Positions 24,201 through 34,287 of a stretch of DNA of 64,000 bases are shown piece by piece. How positions within the stretch are numbered: the stretch's first letter is position 1; each line of letters starts with the position of its first letter. The position numbers and the translations under genes are program-made. The notes beneath the pieces were generated by a model. It had not been told where the DNA came from. It did no database searches and worked only from the letters and a program-made list of their open reading frames with translations. Location: the NCBI GenBank assembly GCA_014529385.2, contig CM043945.1, positions 139,155,241 through 139,219,240 of the forward strand, given 5' to 3'. Source of the stretch: Adiantum capillus-veneris (lineage: Eukaryota; Streptophyta; Polypodiopsida; Polypodiales; Pteridaceae).

Positions 24201-27200
24201 ATATGTACAACCTATAAGGCTACATCTTAAAGGTTATTCTTTCTTACTACTTGGAGTGACCATGATAGGTTTTACATGGGGGTTTGGTTCCAAGGTCCAC
24301 CACTTGTCCAAGCTAACTCGATTGAAACATAGAGAGAAGCAAAGGTCCACCCCTTGTCTAAGCTAGGGTCCATTGAAACATGGAGAGAAGGACGCTCCAC
24401 CATTTGTGCAAGGTAGGCTCCATTGAAACATGAGGAGAATCAAGGTGCACCATGTCTCCAAGATGCTAGGCTCCATCGAAAAACATTAAACCCACGATAT
24501 GTCGTAGATGAGGGGTTTACAGTCAAGGTCCACCACTTGTCCAAGCTATTATTGCTAGTAGCCTGAGTGGTTTGGTCTCAAGATTCACCACTTTTCCACT
24601 CTATGTCATTAAATTAAGAATATGCGCGTGTTAAGGTCCACCACTTGTCCAACCTATAAGGCTATATCTTAAAGGTTATTCTTTCTCACCACTTGGAGTG
24701 ACCATGATAGGTTTTAAATGGGGGTTTGGTTCCAAGGTCCACCACTTGTCCAAGCTAACTCTATTGAAACATAGAGAGAAGCAAAGGTCCACCCCTTGTC
24801 TAAGCTAGGGTCCATTGAAACATGGAGAGAAGGATGCTCCACCATTTGTGCAAGGTAGGCTCCATTGAAACATGAGGAGAATCAAGGTGCACCATGTCTC
24901 CAAGATGCTAGGCTCCATCGAAAAACATTAAACCCACGATATGTCGTAGATGAGGGGTTTACATCAAGGTCCACCACTTGTCCAAGCTATTATTGCTAGT
25001 AGCCTGAGTGGTTTGGTCTCAAGATTCACCACTTTTCCACTCTATGTCATTAAATTAAGAATATGCGCGTGTTAAGGTCCACCACTTGTCCAACCTATAA
25101 GGCTATATCTTAAAGGTTATTCTTTCTCACCACTTGGAGTGACCATGATAGGTTTTAAATGGGGGTTTGGTTCCAAGGTCCACCACTTGTCCAAGCTAAC
25201 TCTATTGAAACATAGAGAGAAGTAAAGGTCCACCACTTGTCCAAGCTAGGGTCCATTGAAACATGGAGAGAAGGATGCTCCACCATTTGTCCAAGATAGG
25301 CTCCATTGAAACATGACGAGAAGCAAGCTGCACCATGTCTCCAAGATGCTAGGCTCCATCGAAATACATTAAACCCACGATATTTCGTAGATGAGGGGTT
25401 TACATTCAAGGTCCACCACTTGTCCAAGCTATTATTGCTAGTAGCCTGAGTGGTTTGGTCTCAAGATTCACCACTTTTATTAAGAATATGTGGGTGTTAA
25501 GGTCCACCACTTGTCCAACCTATAAGGCTACATCTTAAAGGTTATTCTTTCTTACTACTTGGAGTGACCATGATAGGTTTTACATGGGGGTTTGGTTCCA
25601 AGGTCCACCACTTGTCCAAGCTAACTCTATTGAAACATAGAGAGAAGCAAAGGTCCACCCCTTGTCTAAGCTAGGGTCCATTGAAACATGGAGAGAAGGA
25701 CGCTCCACCATTTGTGCAAGGTAGGCTCCATTGAAACATGAGGAGAATCAAGGTGCACCATGTCTCCAAGATGCTAGGCTCCATCGAAAAACATTAAACC
25801 CACGATATGTCGTAGATGAGGGGTTTACAGTCAAGGTCCACCACTTGTCCAAGCTATTATTGCTAGTAGCCTGAGTGGTTTGGTCTCAAGATTCACCACT
25901 TTTCCACTCTATGTCATTAAATTAAGAATATGCGCGTGTTAAGGTCCACCACTTGTCCAACCTATAAGGCTATATCTTAAAGGTTATTCTTTCTCACCAC
26001 TTGGAGTGACCATGATAGGTTTTAATGGGGGTTTGGTTCCAAGGTCCACCACTTGTCCAAGCTAACTCTATTGAAACATAGAGAGAAGCAAAGGTCCACC
26101 CCTTGTCTAAGCTAGGGTCCATTGAAACATGGAGAGAAGGATGCTCCACCATTTGTGCAAGGTAGGCTCCATTGAAACATGAGGAGAATCAAGGTGCACC
26201 ATGTCTCCAAGATGCTAGGCTCCATCGAAAAACATTAAACCCACGATATGTCGTAGATGAGGGGTTTACATTCAAGGTCCACCACTTGTCCAAGCTATTA
26301 TTGCTAGTAGCCTGAGTGGTTTGGTCTCAAGATTCACCACTTTTCCACTCTATGTCATTAAATTAAGAATATGCGCGTGTTAAGGTCCACCACTTGTCCA
26401 ACCTATAAGGCTATATCTTAAAGGTTATTCTTTCTCACCACTTGGAGTGACCATGATAGGTTTTACATGGGGGTTTGGTTACAAGGTCCACCACTTGTCC
26501 AAGCTAACTCTATTGAAACATAGAGAGAAGCAAAGGTCCACCCCTTGTCTAAGCTAGGGTCCATTGAAACATGGAGAGAAGGATGCTCCACCATTTGTCC
26601 AAGATAGGCTCCATTGAAACATGACGAGAAGCAAGCTGCACCATGTCTCCAAGATGCTAGGCTCCATCGAAATACATTAAACCCACGATATTTCGTATAT
26701 GAGGGGTTTACATTCAAGGTCCACCACTTGTCCAAGCTATTATTGCTAGTAGCCTGAGTGGTTTGGTCTCAAGATTCACCACTTTTATTAAGAATATGTG
26801 GGTGTTAAGGTCCACCACTTGTCCAACCTATAAGGCTACATCTTAAAGGTTATTCTTTCTTACTACTTGGAGTGACCATGATAGGTTTTACATGGGGGTT
26901 TGGTTCCAAGGTCCACCACTTGTCCAAGCTAACTCTATTGAAACATAGAGAGAAGCAAAGGTCCACCCCTTGTCTAAGCTAGGGTCCATTGAAACATGGA
27001 GAGAAGGACGCTCCACCATTTGTGCAAGGTAGGCTCCATTGAAACATGAGGAGAATCAAGGTGCACCATGTCTCCAAGATGCTAGGCTCCATCGAAAAAC
27101 ATTAAACCCACGATATGTCGTAGATGAGGGGTTTACAGTCAAGGTCCACCACTTGTCCAAGCTATTATTGCTAGTAGCCTGAGTGGTTTGGTCTCAAGAT

Positions 27201-28640
27201 TCACCACTTTTCCACTCTATGTCATTAAATTAAGAATATGCGCGTGTTAAGGTCCACCACTTGTCCAACCTATAAGGCTATATCTTAAAGGTTATTCTTT
27301 CTCACCACTTGGAGTGACCATGATAGGTTTTAAATGGGGGTTTGGTTCCAAGGTCCACCACTTGTCCAAGCTAACTCTATTGAAACATAGAGAGAAGCAA
27401 AGGTCCACCCCTTGTCTAAGCTAGGGTCCATTGAAACATGGAGAGAAGGACGCTCCACCATTTGTGCAAGGTAGGCTCCATTGAAACATGAGGAGAATCA
27501 AGGTGCACCATGTCTCCAAGATGCTAGGCTCCATCGAAAAACATTAAACCCACGATATGTCGTAGATGAGGGGTTTACAGTCAAGGTCCACCACTTGTCC
27601 AAGCTATTATTGCTAGTAGCCTGAGTGGTTTGGTCTCAAGATTCACCACTTTTCCACTCTATGTCATTAAATTAAGAATATGCGCGTGTTAAGGTCCACC
27701 ACTTGTCCAACCTATAAGGCTATATCTTAAAGGTTATTCTTTCTCACCACTTGGAGTGACCATGATAGGTTTTAAATGGGGGTTTGGTTCCAAGGTCCAC
27801 CACTTGTCCAAGCTAACTCTATTGAAACATAGAGAGAAGTAAAGGTCCACCACTTGTCCAAGCTAGGGTCCATTGAAACATGGAGAGAAGGATGCTCCAC
27901 CATTTGTCCAAGATAGGCTCCATTGAAACATGACGAGAAGCAAGCTGCACCATGTCTCCAAGATGCTAGGCTCCATCGAAATACATTAAACCCACGATAT
28001 TTCGTAGATGAGGGGTTTACATTCAAGGTCCACCACTTGTCCAAGCTATTATTGCTAGTAGCCTGAGTGGTTTGGTCTCAAGATTCACCACTTTTATTAA
28101 GAATATGTGGGTGTTAAGGTCCACCACTTGTCCAACCTATAAGGCTACATCTTAAAGGTTATTCTTTCTTACTACTTGGAGTGACCATGATAGGTTTTAC
28201 ATGGGGGTTTGGTTCCAAGGTCCACCACTTGTCCAAGCTAACTCTATTGAAACATAGAGAGAAGCAAAGGTCCACCCCTTGTCTAAGCTAGGGTCCATTG
28301 AAACATGGAGAGAAGGACGCTCCACCATTTGTGCAAGGTAGGCTCCATTGAAACATGAGGAGAATCAAGGTGCACCATGTCTCCAAGATGCTAGGCTCCA
28401 TCGAAAAACATTAAACCCACGATATGTCGTAGATGAGGGGTTTACAGTCAAGGTCCACCACTTGTCCAAGCTATTATTGCTAGTAGCCTGAGTGGTTTGG
28501 TCTCAAGATTCACCACTTTTCCACTCTATGTCATTAAATTAAGAATATGCGCGTGTTAAGGTCCACCACTTGTCCAACCTATAAGGCTATATCTTAAAGG
28601 TTATTCTTTCTCACCACTTGGAGTGACCATGATAGGTTTT
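21231..28640 (+). repeat. Three-monomer higher-order repeat of about 1,308 bp
   Basis: The short-type junction CACCACTTTTATTAAGAATATGTG recurs near 21,548, 22,856, 24,166, 25,474, 26,782 and 28,091, with spacings of 1,308-1,310 bp, which is three monomers of about 436 bp. Within each period the three monomers keep the same order of diagnostic variants. This higher-order structure indicates recent amplification of a trimer, by unequal exchange or rolling-circle replication. The same phase reappears in inverted orientation at 61.7-64.0 kb (short-type junctions near 62,220 and 63,530). Confidence 0.92.
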
Positions 28641-29250
28641 AAATGGGGGTTTGGTTCCAAGGTCCACCACTTGTCCAAGCTAACTCTATTGAATAATAGA
28701 GAGAAGTAAAGGTCCACCACTTGTCCAAGCTAGGGTCCATTGAAACATGGAGAGAAGGATGCTCCACCATTTGTCCAAGATAGGCTCCATTGAAACATGA
28801 AGAGAAGCAAGATGCACGATGTCTCCAAGATGCTAGGCTCCATCGAAATACCTTAAACCCACGATATTTCGTAGATGGGGGGTTTACTTTCAAGGTCCAC
28901 CACTTGTCCAAGCTATTATCGCTAGTAGCATGGTTTGGTCTCAAGATTCACCAGTTTTCCACGCTATGTCATTATATGAAGAATATCTGGGTGTTAAGGT
29001 CCACCACTTGTCCAACCTATAAGGCTATATTCTAAATGATATTTTTTTTGACCACTTGGAATGTGCATGATATGTTTTACATGGGGTTTTATTCCAAGGT
29101 CCACCACTTGTCCAAGCTAGATCTATTACATATATATTATACATACAATATTCAACTAGATTCCCTACCTATCATGTCCAGTAGCATGGATGCTCTAGCT
29201 TGAAGGTCCACCACTTGTCCAACCTATACTCTCTTATGTAAGGGAGATCT
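28641..29250 (+). repeat. Satellite array, diverged right edge
   Basis: The last monomers carry private changes (GAATAATAGAGAG instead of GAAACATAGAGAG near 28,690, TAGATGGGGGG near 28,874, and a missing TGAGTG near 28,930). The array then breaks down into isolated motif copies near 29,098 and 29,204. Its inverted partner lies at about 61,070-61,680. Confidence 0.85.
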
Positions 29251-30000
29251 CGCTATAAATTCAAAACCTTCCCGCCTAAATTTAAAATATCCCTCCCAAA
29301 TCTTAAATATCCCGCCTAAATTTTAAACTATCCCGCCCAAATTTTAAAATTCAAACTTTTTTATAAAAATTTAAATTTTACTACTTAAATTTAAAATATT
29401 CTACGCAAAATTGATTTTAAATTCAAGTTTACCACAAAAAGATATCATTATACCACCTAAATTCAAATATGCAAACCTCAAATCATTATATTGTACATAA
29501 ATTCAAACAAATTCAAATTAACAAGCCTAAACTGATATTAGTTTGCATAGATATGAATTTATCACACCTAAATTATGTCACCATGTTAGAGAGAGTGGTT
29601 AGAGAATTTGAACAAGGTCCACCACTTGTCCAACCTAGATACCAAGAAGGATTGAGTGTACAAGGTATTGTTTGGAGGTCCTTATAGTCCATTGGTCTTA
29701 AGGTCCACCACTTGTGGTAAGGGTCACCAAAAAGTGTATATATTCATCCAAAGAAATACACGTATTTTTGGTCTACATGTCCTAGTTTAAACCATTTATG
29801 TCCATTAGGTGTATCACTAAACAACACTACTATTTTTGAGAAACAGAAGTTACAATCATATCTACAAATGGATTAGAGGAAAATCAGCTCAGCATACATC
29901 CAGAACTCGCTACAAGAATCGACTTTAACAGATCACGCAAGTAAGTCTTCCATTCAATTTTACTAGTATTACAATGTGTTAGTTATTTGTGATATTTATG
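29251..30000. repeat. AT-rich segment with short TCCCGCC-type repeats
   Basis: Between about 29,266 and 29,345 a unit of about 22 bp (CCCGCCTAAATTTAAAATAT and variants) is repeated four times, giving TTCCCGCC, ATCCCTCCC, ATCCCGCC and ATCCCGCCC followed by AAATTTTAAA. The flanks are very AT-rich. Two motif copies lie near 29,612 and 29,700. No gene is seen. Confidence 0.6.
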
Positions 30001-30159
30001 TATGTATATATACTATGTGTGCATATCGTAATTAAGTGTAATTGTGTATCTGCATTATGTATGAGTATTACAATGAAATAACACAAATATACATACATAC
30101 ACATAGATAACACAGACGCACACATACATGAGCATGTATTTTCAAGAGAGAGATAGCAA

Positions 30160-30475
30160 ATACAGAGATAGATAGATAGAGAGAGAGAGAGATAAATAAC
30201 TGTTTTTTAGAGAGAGGAGAGAGAAAGATAACAGATTTCACTGTGTTTATGTATGTGGAAGAGAGGAAGACGATGTATGGGAATATGTGCACGTATTTTC
30301 AAGAGAGAGACAACAAGATAACAGATTTCATTGTGGTTATGTATGTGGAAGTGAGGAAGACGATGTGTGGGAATATGTGCATGTATTTTCAAGAGAGAGA
30401 CAGCAAGATAACAGATTTCACTGTGGTTATGTATGTGGAAGAGAGGAAGACGATGTGTGGGAATATGTGTATGTG
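30160..30475. repeat. GATA/GA microsatellite and 90 bp tandem repeat
   Basis: A GATAGATAGA-GAGAGAGAGA tract at about 30,162-30,193 is followed by about 2.6 copies of a unit of about 90 bp (AACAGATTTCACTGTGGTTATGTATGTGGAAG...GGAATATGTGCATGTATTTTCAAGAGAGAGA). Open frames of 61-131 codons across this block are products of the repeat. The inverted partner is at about 59,850-60,160. Confidence 0.8.
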
Positions 30476-31054
30476 TGCAGGGATACGTTTAAACTATGTA
30501 TCTCTGTCTTTTGACGAGAGAGTGTGTGTGCAAGAAGAGTTACAGAGAACCATCTTCTCTATATGGAGAAAGACAGAGAGTGAGAGAGAGAGAAATACCT
30601 GTTTTTTCTCTATTCGTGAGGTGTGCAATGTCTCCTGAGAAGACTGCCCGATCCTGCCCTTCTGGAAAGCGTTGTGTATGCTGCTGTTTCTTTGTCTTGT
30701 GCGCGAACTTTCAATCCTGTGCACTCCACCTGTGTGTTGTGTACGATGCCGAGCTTGCTCCTCTACGCGCGCGTATACTCCAGCTGTGTGCGATCCGTGT
30801 GCGCTTTCTGTGTTTTTGCTGCTCGCCTGCTTTCTCTGTGTGCGTTTCTCGTGCGCTCTCTGTGTGCCTAATCTTGATAGGGTTTATTAGAATGCCACGT
30901 ATGCTACAAGTCCATGTTTTATCATAGGATTAAAAAAAACAAAAGCAATATAAAAAATTAACCAATTCACACGGCCAAAATTAAAGAAATCATGGTTGAA
31001 AATATGAAAAACATGCATAACTCTATACTAGGAATTCACTTAAAAAAAAAAAAA
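30476..31054. other. Non-coding stretch, TG/CT-rich then AT-rich
   Basis: Open frames of up to 143 codons occur here in several registers at once, with Cys- and Ser-rich translations typical of GTGTGC/TCTCTG-rich DNA, and none has a recognisable domain. An A-run of 14 lies at about 31,041-31,054. Nothing supports a gene. Confidence 0.45.
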
Positions 31055-31345
31055 ATCTTTGGGCGCTGCCCCTAGCCCGCCGCTGCCCCTCGACCCCGCC
31101 CGGCAGTCGCGCCGGGAGGCGACAAGGGGCTGCCGCCCCTTGACCCCGCCCGGGGCGCTGCCCCGGACCCCGCCTGGGGCGCTGCCCCAGGACCCCGCTC
31201 AGAACAATATCCCAAAATCAACCTCCCAAGCCCCGCCATCGAGAGCGCTATATTCCACATCCCCATCAAGAGCGCTACCCCCAAACCTCACGTGGAAGCG
31301 CTGCCTTGTCACCCCATTGTGGCATTGCCCTAAGACCCCGCATCT
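31055..31345. repeat. GC-rich block of GGCGCTGCCCC-type repeats
   Basis: This island of very high GC in AT-rich surroundings is built of imperfect units such as GGGGCGCTGCCCCGGACCCCG and GGCTGCCGCCCCTTGACCCCG. Units are partly self-complementary (GGGGC..GCCCC), so strong hairpins are expected. Open frames are Pro/Arg/Ala-rich artefacts of composition. In the right arm (59,041-59,241) about half of the block is missing. Confidence 0.75.
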
Positions 31346-32395
31346 GGAGTGCTAAATGGGAACATTCTTCATTAGTGAAATTTTGAACATAAATTATATT
31401 AGCATATACTTAAATATAATACAAATATTAACATATTAGCTATACTACTAATTTACTATAGCAGTTCTAGATTATGTCCCATACTATATTTAAGGTGCCA
31501 AAGGTTTGGCCTTATGGTCCTAGATTTAGCCAAGTGGTCAACACATATAGGACCAAGTGCACACTGTGCCACAAAACTTGGCCACCACTTCACTTGCCAA
31601 AGTTTAGGCCACATGGTCAATCCTAACTTTCCAATGTTCTTATTATGTCACCTTTTGCCTCGTGGAAAACCTAGGCTTGTTTTCACATACTCAGGCACTT
31701 CAAGCCACAATAAATTGTCATTACTCTTCAACAACCCTTTTGTTCAAGTCTTTGAAAAAACATTGTTTAAGGCCACCCTAAACCATTTTCATTTAGGGGT
31801 GTCTAAAACTAGCTTTTTGGCAATTCGAGAAGAAAATGGTCAAAGTTTTATACTTAGTTTTAACCACTTGACCAATTCAAATATTGGAAAGCAAGGTCTT
31901 GTAATACTTTTCTTTGGACATCACACATTAAAACTAGGTCCCTCACTTGTCCAAGCTATGCTCTAATACAATAAAGGGCTTTTGGTTTCAAGATGCACCA
32001 CTTTCCCAACCTTGATTCCATTAAAGAAGCTAGCTCTACTTAGACATTTAATAGCAAGGTCTTGCAGCAGTTCAGATTGAACATTTTCCATGGCAGCTAG
32101 GTCCACCACTTATCTAAGCTATGCTCTAATAGAGTAAGGGGGTTTTGGTTTCAAGATCCACCACTTGTCCAAACTTGATTTGGGAAGCAAGGTCCTATAA
32201 TAGTTTGCTTTGGACATTCACCATTACAACTAAGTCCACCACTTCTCCAAGCTATGTTCTAATACACTAAGGAGGTTTTGGTTTCAAGGAGAACCACTTG
32301 TACGACTCTGTTTTTGGAAGTAAGGTCTTTACATAGTTCACCTTGGACCTTGGACATTGGATACTACAACTAAGCCCACCACTTGTCCAAGATAT
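31346..32395 (+). repeat. Diverged motif-bearing repeat
   Basis: Copies of CCACCACTTGTCCAAGCTATGCTCTAAT and GGTTTCAAGAT(C/G)CACCACTT recur at irregular spacing (near 31,937, 32,100, 32,157 and 32,240), with weaker relatives back to about 31,510. A 150-codon open frame at 31,514-31,966 is also open in the right arm at 58,430-58,882, but the arms are nearly identical, so this is not independent evidence of coding, and no domain is recognised. Confidence 0.6.
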
Positions 32396-34200
32396 CCTCT
32401 ATATATAGCCAAAGGGTTTGGGTTTCAAGATTCACCACTTTTCCAACCTTTCTTCCATTAAAGAAAGGAGGGGCTTTATAACTAGGTCCACCACTTGTCC
32501 AAGCTATGCTCTGATATGGAAAGGGGATTTTGGTTTCAAGGTCCACCACGTGTTCAACCTTGCAAGACTCAAGGGATACTTGGACATTGGAAAGCATAGT
32601 CCTATAGTAGTTGATAGGTGGCAGTGGGTATTACAACTAGGTCCAACGTATGCTTTCATATCGCAAAGAGGCTTTGCTTTCAAGGTCCACCACTTGTCCA
32701 ACCTTGCTTCCATTAAAGAAATGAGGGGCTACGTAAACATTGGCAAGCAAGGTAGCAAGGTTCTAAGGTGTTTCACCTTGGATATTGGGCATTATAACTA
32801 GGTCCACCACTTGTCCAAGCTATGCTTTGATAAAGAAAGGGGATTTTCGTTTAAAGGTCCACCATGTGTTCAACCTTTCTAATATAGAAAGGGGATTTTG
32901 GTTTCAAGGTCCACCACGTGTTCAACCTTGCAAGACTCAAGGGATACTTGGACATTGGAAAGCATAGTCCTATAGTAGTTGATAGGTGGCAGTGGGTATT
33001 ACAACTAGGTCCAACCTATGCTCTCATATCGCAAAGAGGCTTTGCTTTCAAGGTCCACCACTTGTCCAACCTTGCTTCCATTTAAGAAATGAGGGGCTAC
33101 GTAAACATTGGCAAGCAAGGTAGCAAGGTTCTAAGGTGTTTCACCTTGGATATTGGGCATTATAACTAGGTCCACCACTTGTCCAAGCTATGCTCTGATA
33201 AAGAAAGGGGATTTTCGTTTAAAGGTCCACCATGTGTTCAACCTTTCTAATATAGAAAGGGGATTTTGGTTTCAAGGTCCACCACGTGTTCAACCTTGCA
33301 AGACTCAAGGGATACTTGGACATTGGAAAGCATAGTCCTATAGTAGTTGATAGGTGGCAGTGGGTATTACAACTAGGTCCAACCTATGCTCTCATATCGC
33401 AAAGAGGCTTTGCTTTCAAGGTCCACCACTTGTCCAACCTTGCTTCCATTTAAGAAATGAGGGGCTACGTAAACATTGGCAAGCAAGGTAGCAAGGTTCT
33501 AAGGTGTTTCACCTTGGATATTGGGCATTATAACTAGGTCCACCACTTGTCCAAGCTATGCTCTGATAAAGAAAGGGGATTTTCGTTTAAAGGTCCACCA
33601 TGTGTTCAACCTTTCTAATATAGAAAGGGGATTTTGGTTTCAAGGTCCACCACGTGTTCAACCTTGAAAGACTCAAGGGATACTTGGACATTGGAAAGCA
33701 TAGTCTTATAGTAGTTGATAGGTGGCAGTGGGTATTAAAACTAGGTCCAACCTATGCTCTTATATAGCAAAGAGGCTTTGGTTTCAAGGTCCACCACTTG
33801 TCCAACCTTACTTCCATTAAAGAAATGAGGGGCTACGTAAACATTGGCAAGCAAGGTAGCAAAGTCCTAAGGTATTTCACCTTGGATATTGGGCATTATA
33901 ACTAGGTCCACCACTTGTCCAAGCTATGCTCTGATATAGAAAGGGGATTTTTGTTTCAAGGTCCACCACGTGTTCAACCTTGAAAGACTCAAGGGATACT
34001 TGGACATTGGAAAGCATAGTCCTATAGTAGATGATAGGTGGCAGTGGGTATTACAACTAGGTCCACCACTTGTCCAACCTATGCTCTCATATAGCAAAGA
34101 GGCTTTGGTTTCAAGGTCCACCACTTGTCCAACCTTGCTTCCATTAATATAGCAAGGAGGATTTGGTCTCAAGGTTCACCACTTGTCCAACCTATGCAAA
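32396..34200 (+). repeat. Second tandem family, about 368 bp period
   Basis: At least three near-identical units recur with a 368 bp period (for example 32,785, 33,153 and 33,521), with diverged or internally shortened units on each side. Each unit has several slots shaped like the window-wide motif: GGTCCACCACTTGTCCAAGC, GGTCCACCATGTGTTCAACC, GGTCCACCACGTGTTCAACC and GGTCCACCACTTGTCCAACC. Intervening sequence (GACATTGGAAAGCATAGTCC, GATAGGTGGCAGTGGG) is unrelated to the 436 bp satellite. The array ends about 90 bp before the transposase-like gene. Inverted partner: 56,200-58,010. Confidence 0.88.
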
Positions 34201-34261
34201 CCTTTTTCATGTTGTAGCATGATTTTTGGTTTGAAGAGTATTTTTCTATAACTATGGATTT

Positions 34262-34287
34262 AACAATGTAATCTTTTTACTTACAGG
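34262..34287 (+). promoter_or_regulatory. Splice acceptor just before the transposase-like start codon
   Basis: The sequence ATCTTTTTACTTACAG/G lies directly before ATG 34,288, matching a plant 3' splice site. An upstream non-coding exon is implied, with its intron probably running back into the motif-rich repeats. The right arm carries the same signal at about 56,110-56,135. Confidence 0.55.

Noticed and set aside
15531..27995. Recurrent 90-codon minus-strand open frames (DKWWTL...SGGPWNQTP)
   Set aside because: They are translations of the satellite. They start at TTG inside the 19 bp motif, are open only in some monomers according to higher-order position, and DKWW, GQVV and TSGG are the three frames of the same motif.
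11000..28640. CRISPR-like array of regular repeats and spacers
   Set aside because: The sequence between motif copies is itself repetitive, the periods are 50 and 436 bp, and the context is a plant genome with introns and retrotransposons.
30243..30927. Open frames of 131 and 143 codons also open in the right arm
   Set aside because: The arms are almost identical, so shared openness is no evidence of selection. The frames overlap in several registers over a 90 bp tandem repeat and low-complexity DNA.
31055..31345. GC-rich block as a CpG-island promoter or coding exon
   Set aside because: It consists of imperfect GGGGCGCTGCCCC-type units with Pro/Arg/Ala translations, and half of it is deleted in the right arm.
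31514..31966. 150-codon open frame conserved in both arms
   Set aside because: No domain, no start context, surrounded by motif repeats; conservation reflects the recent duplication only.
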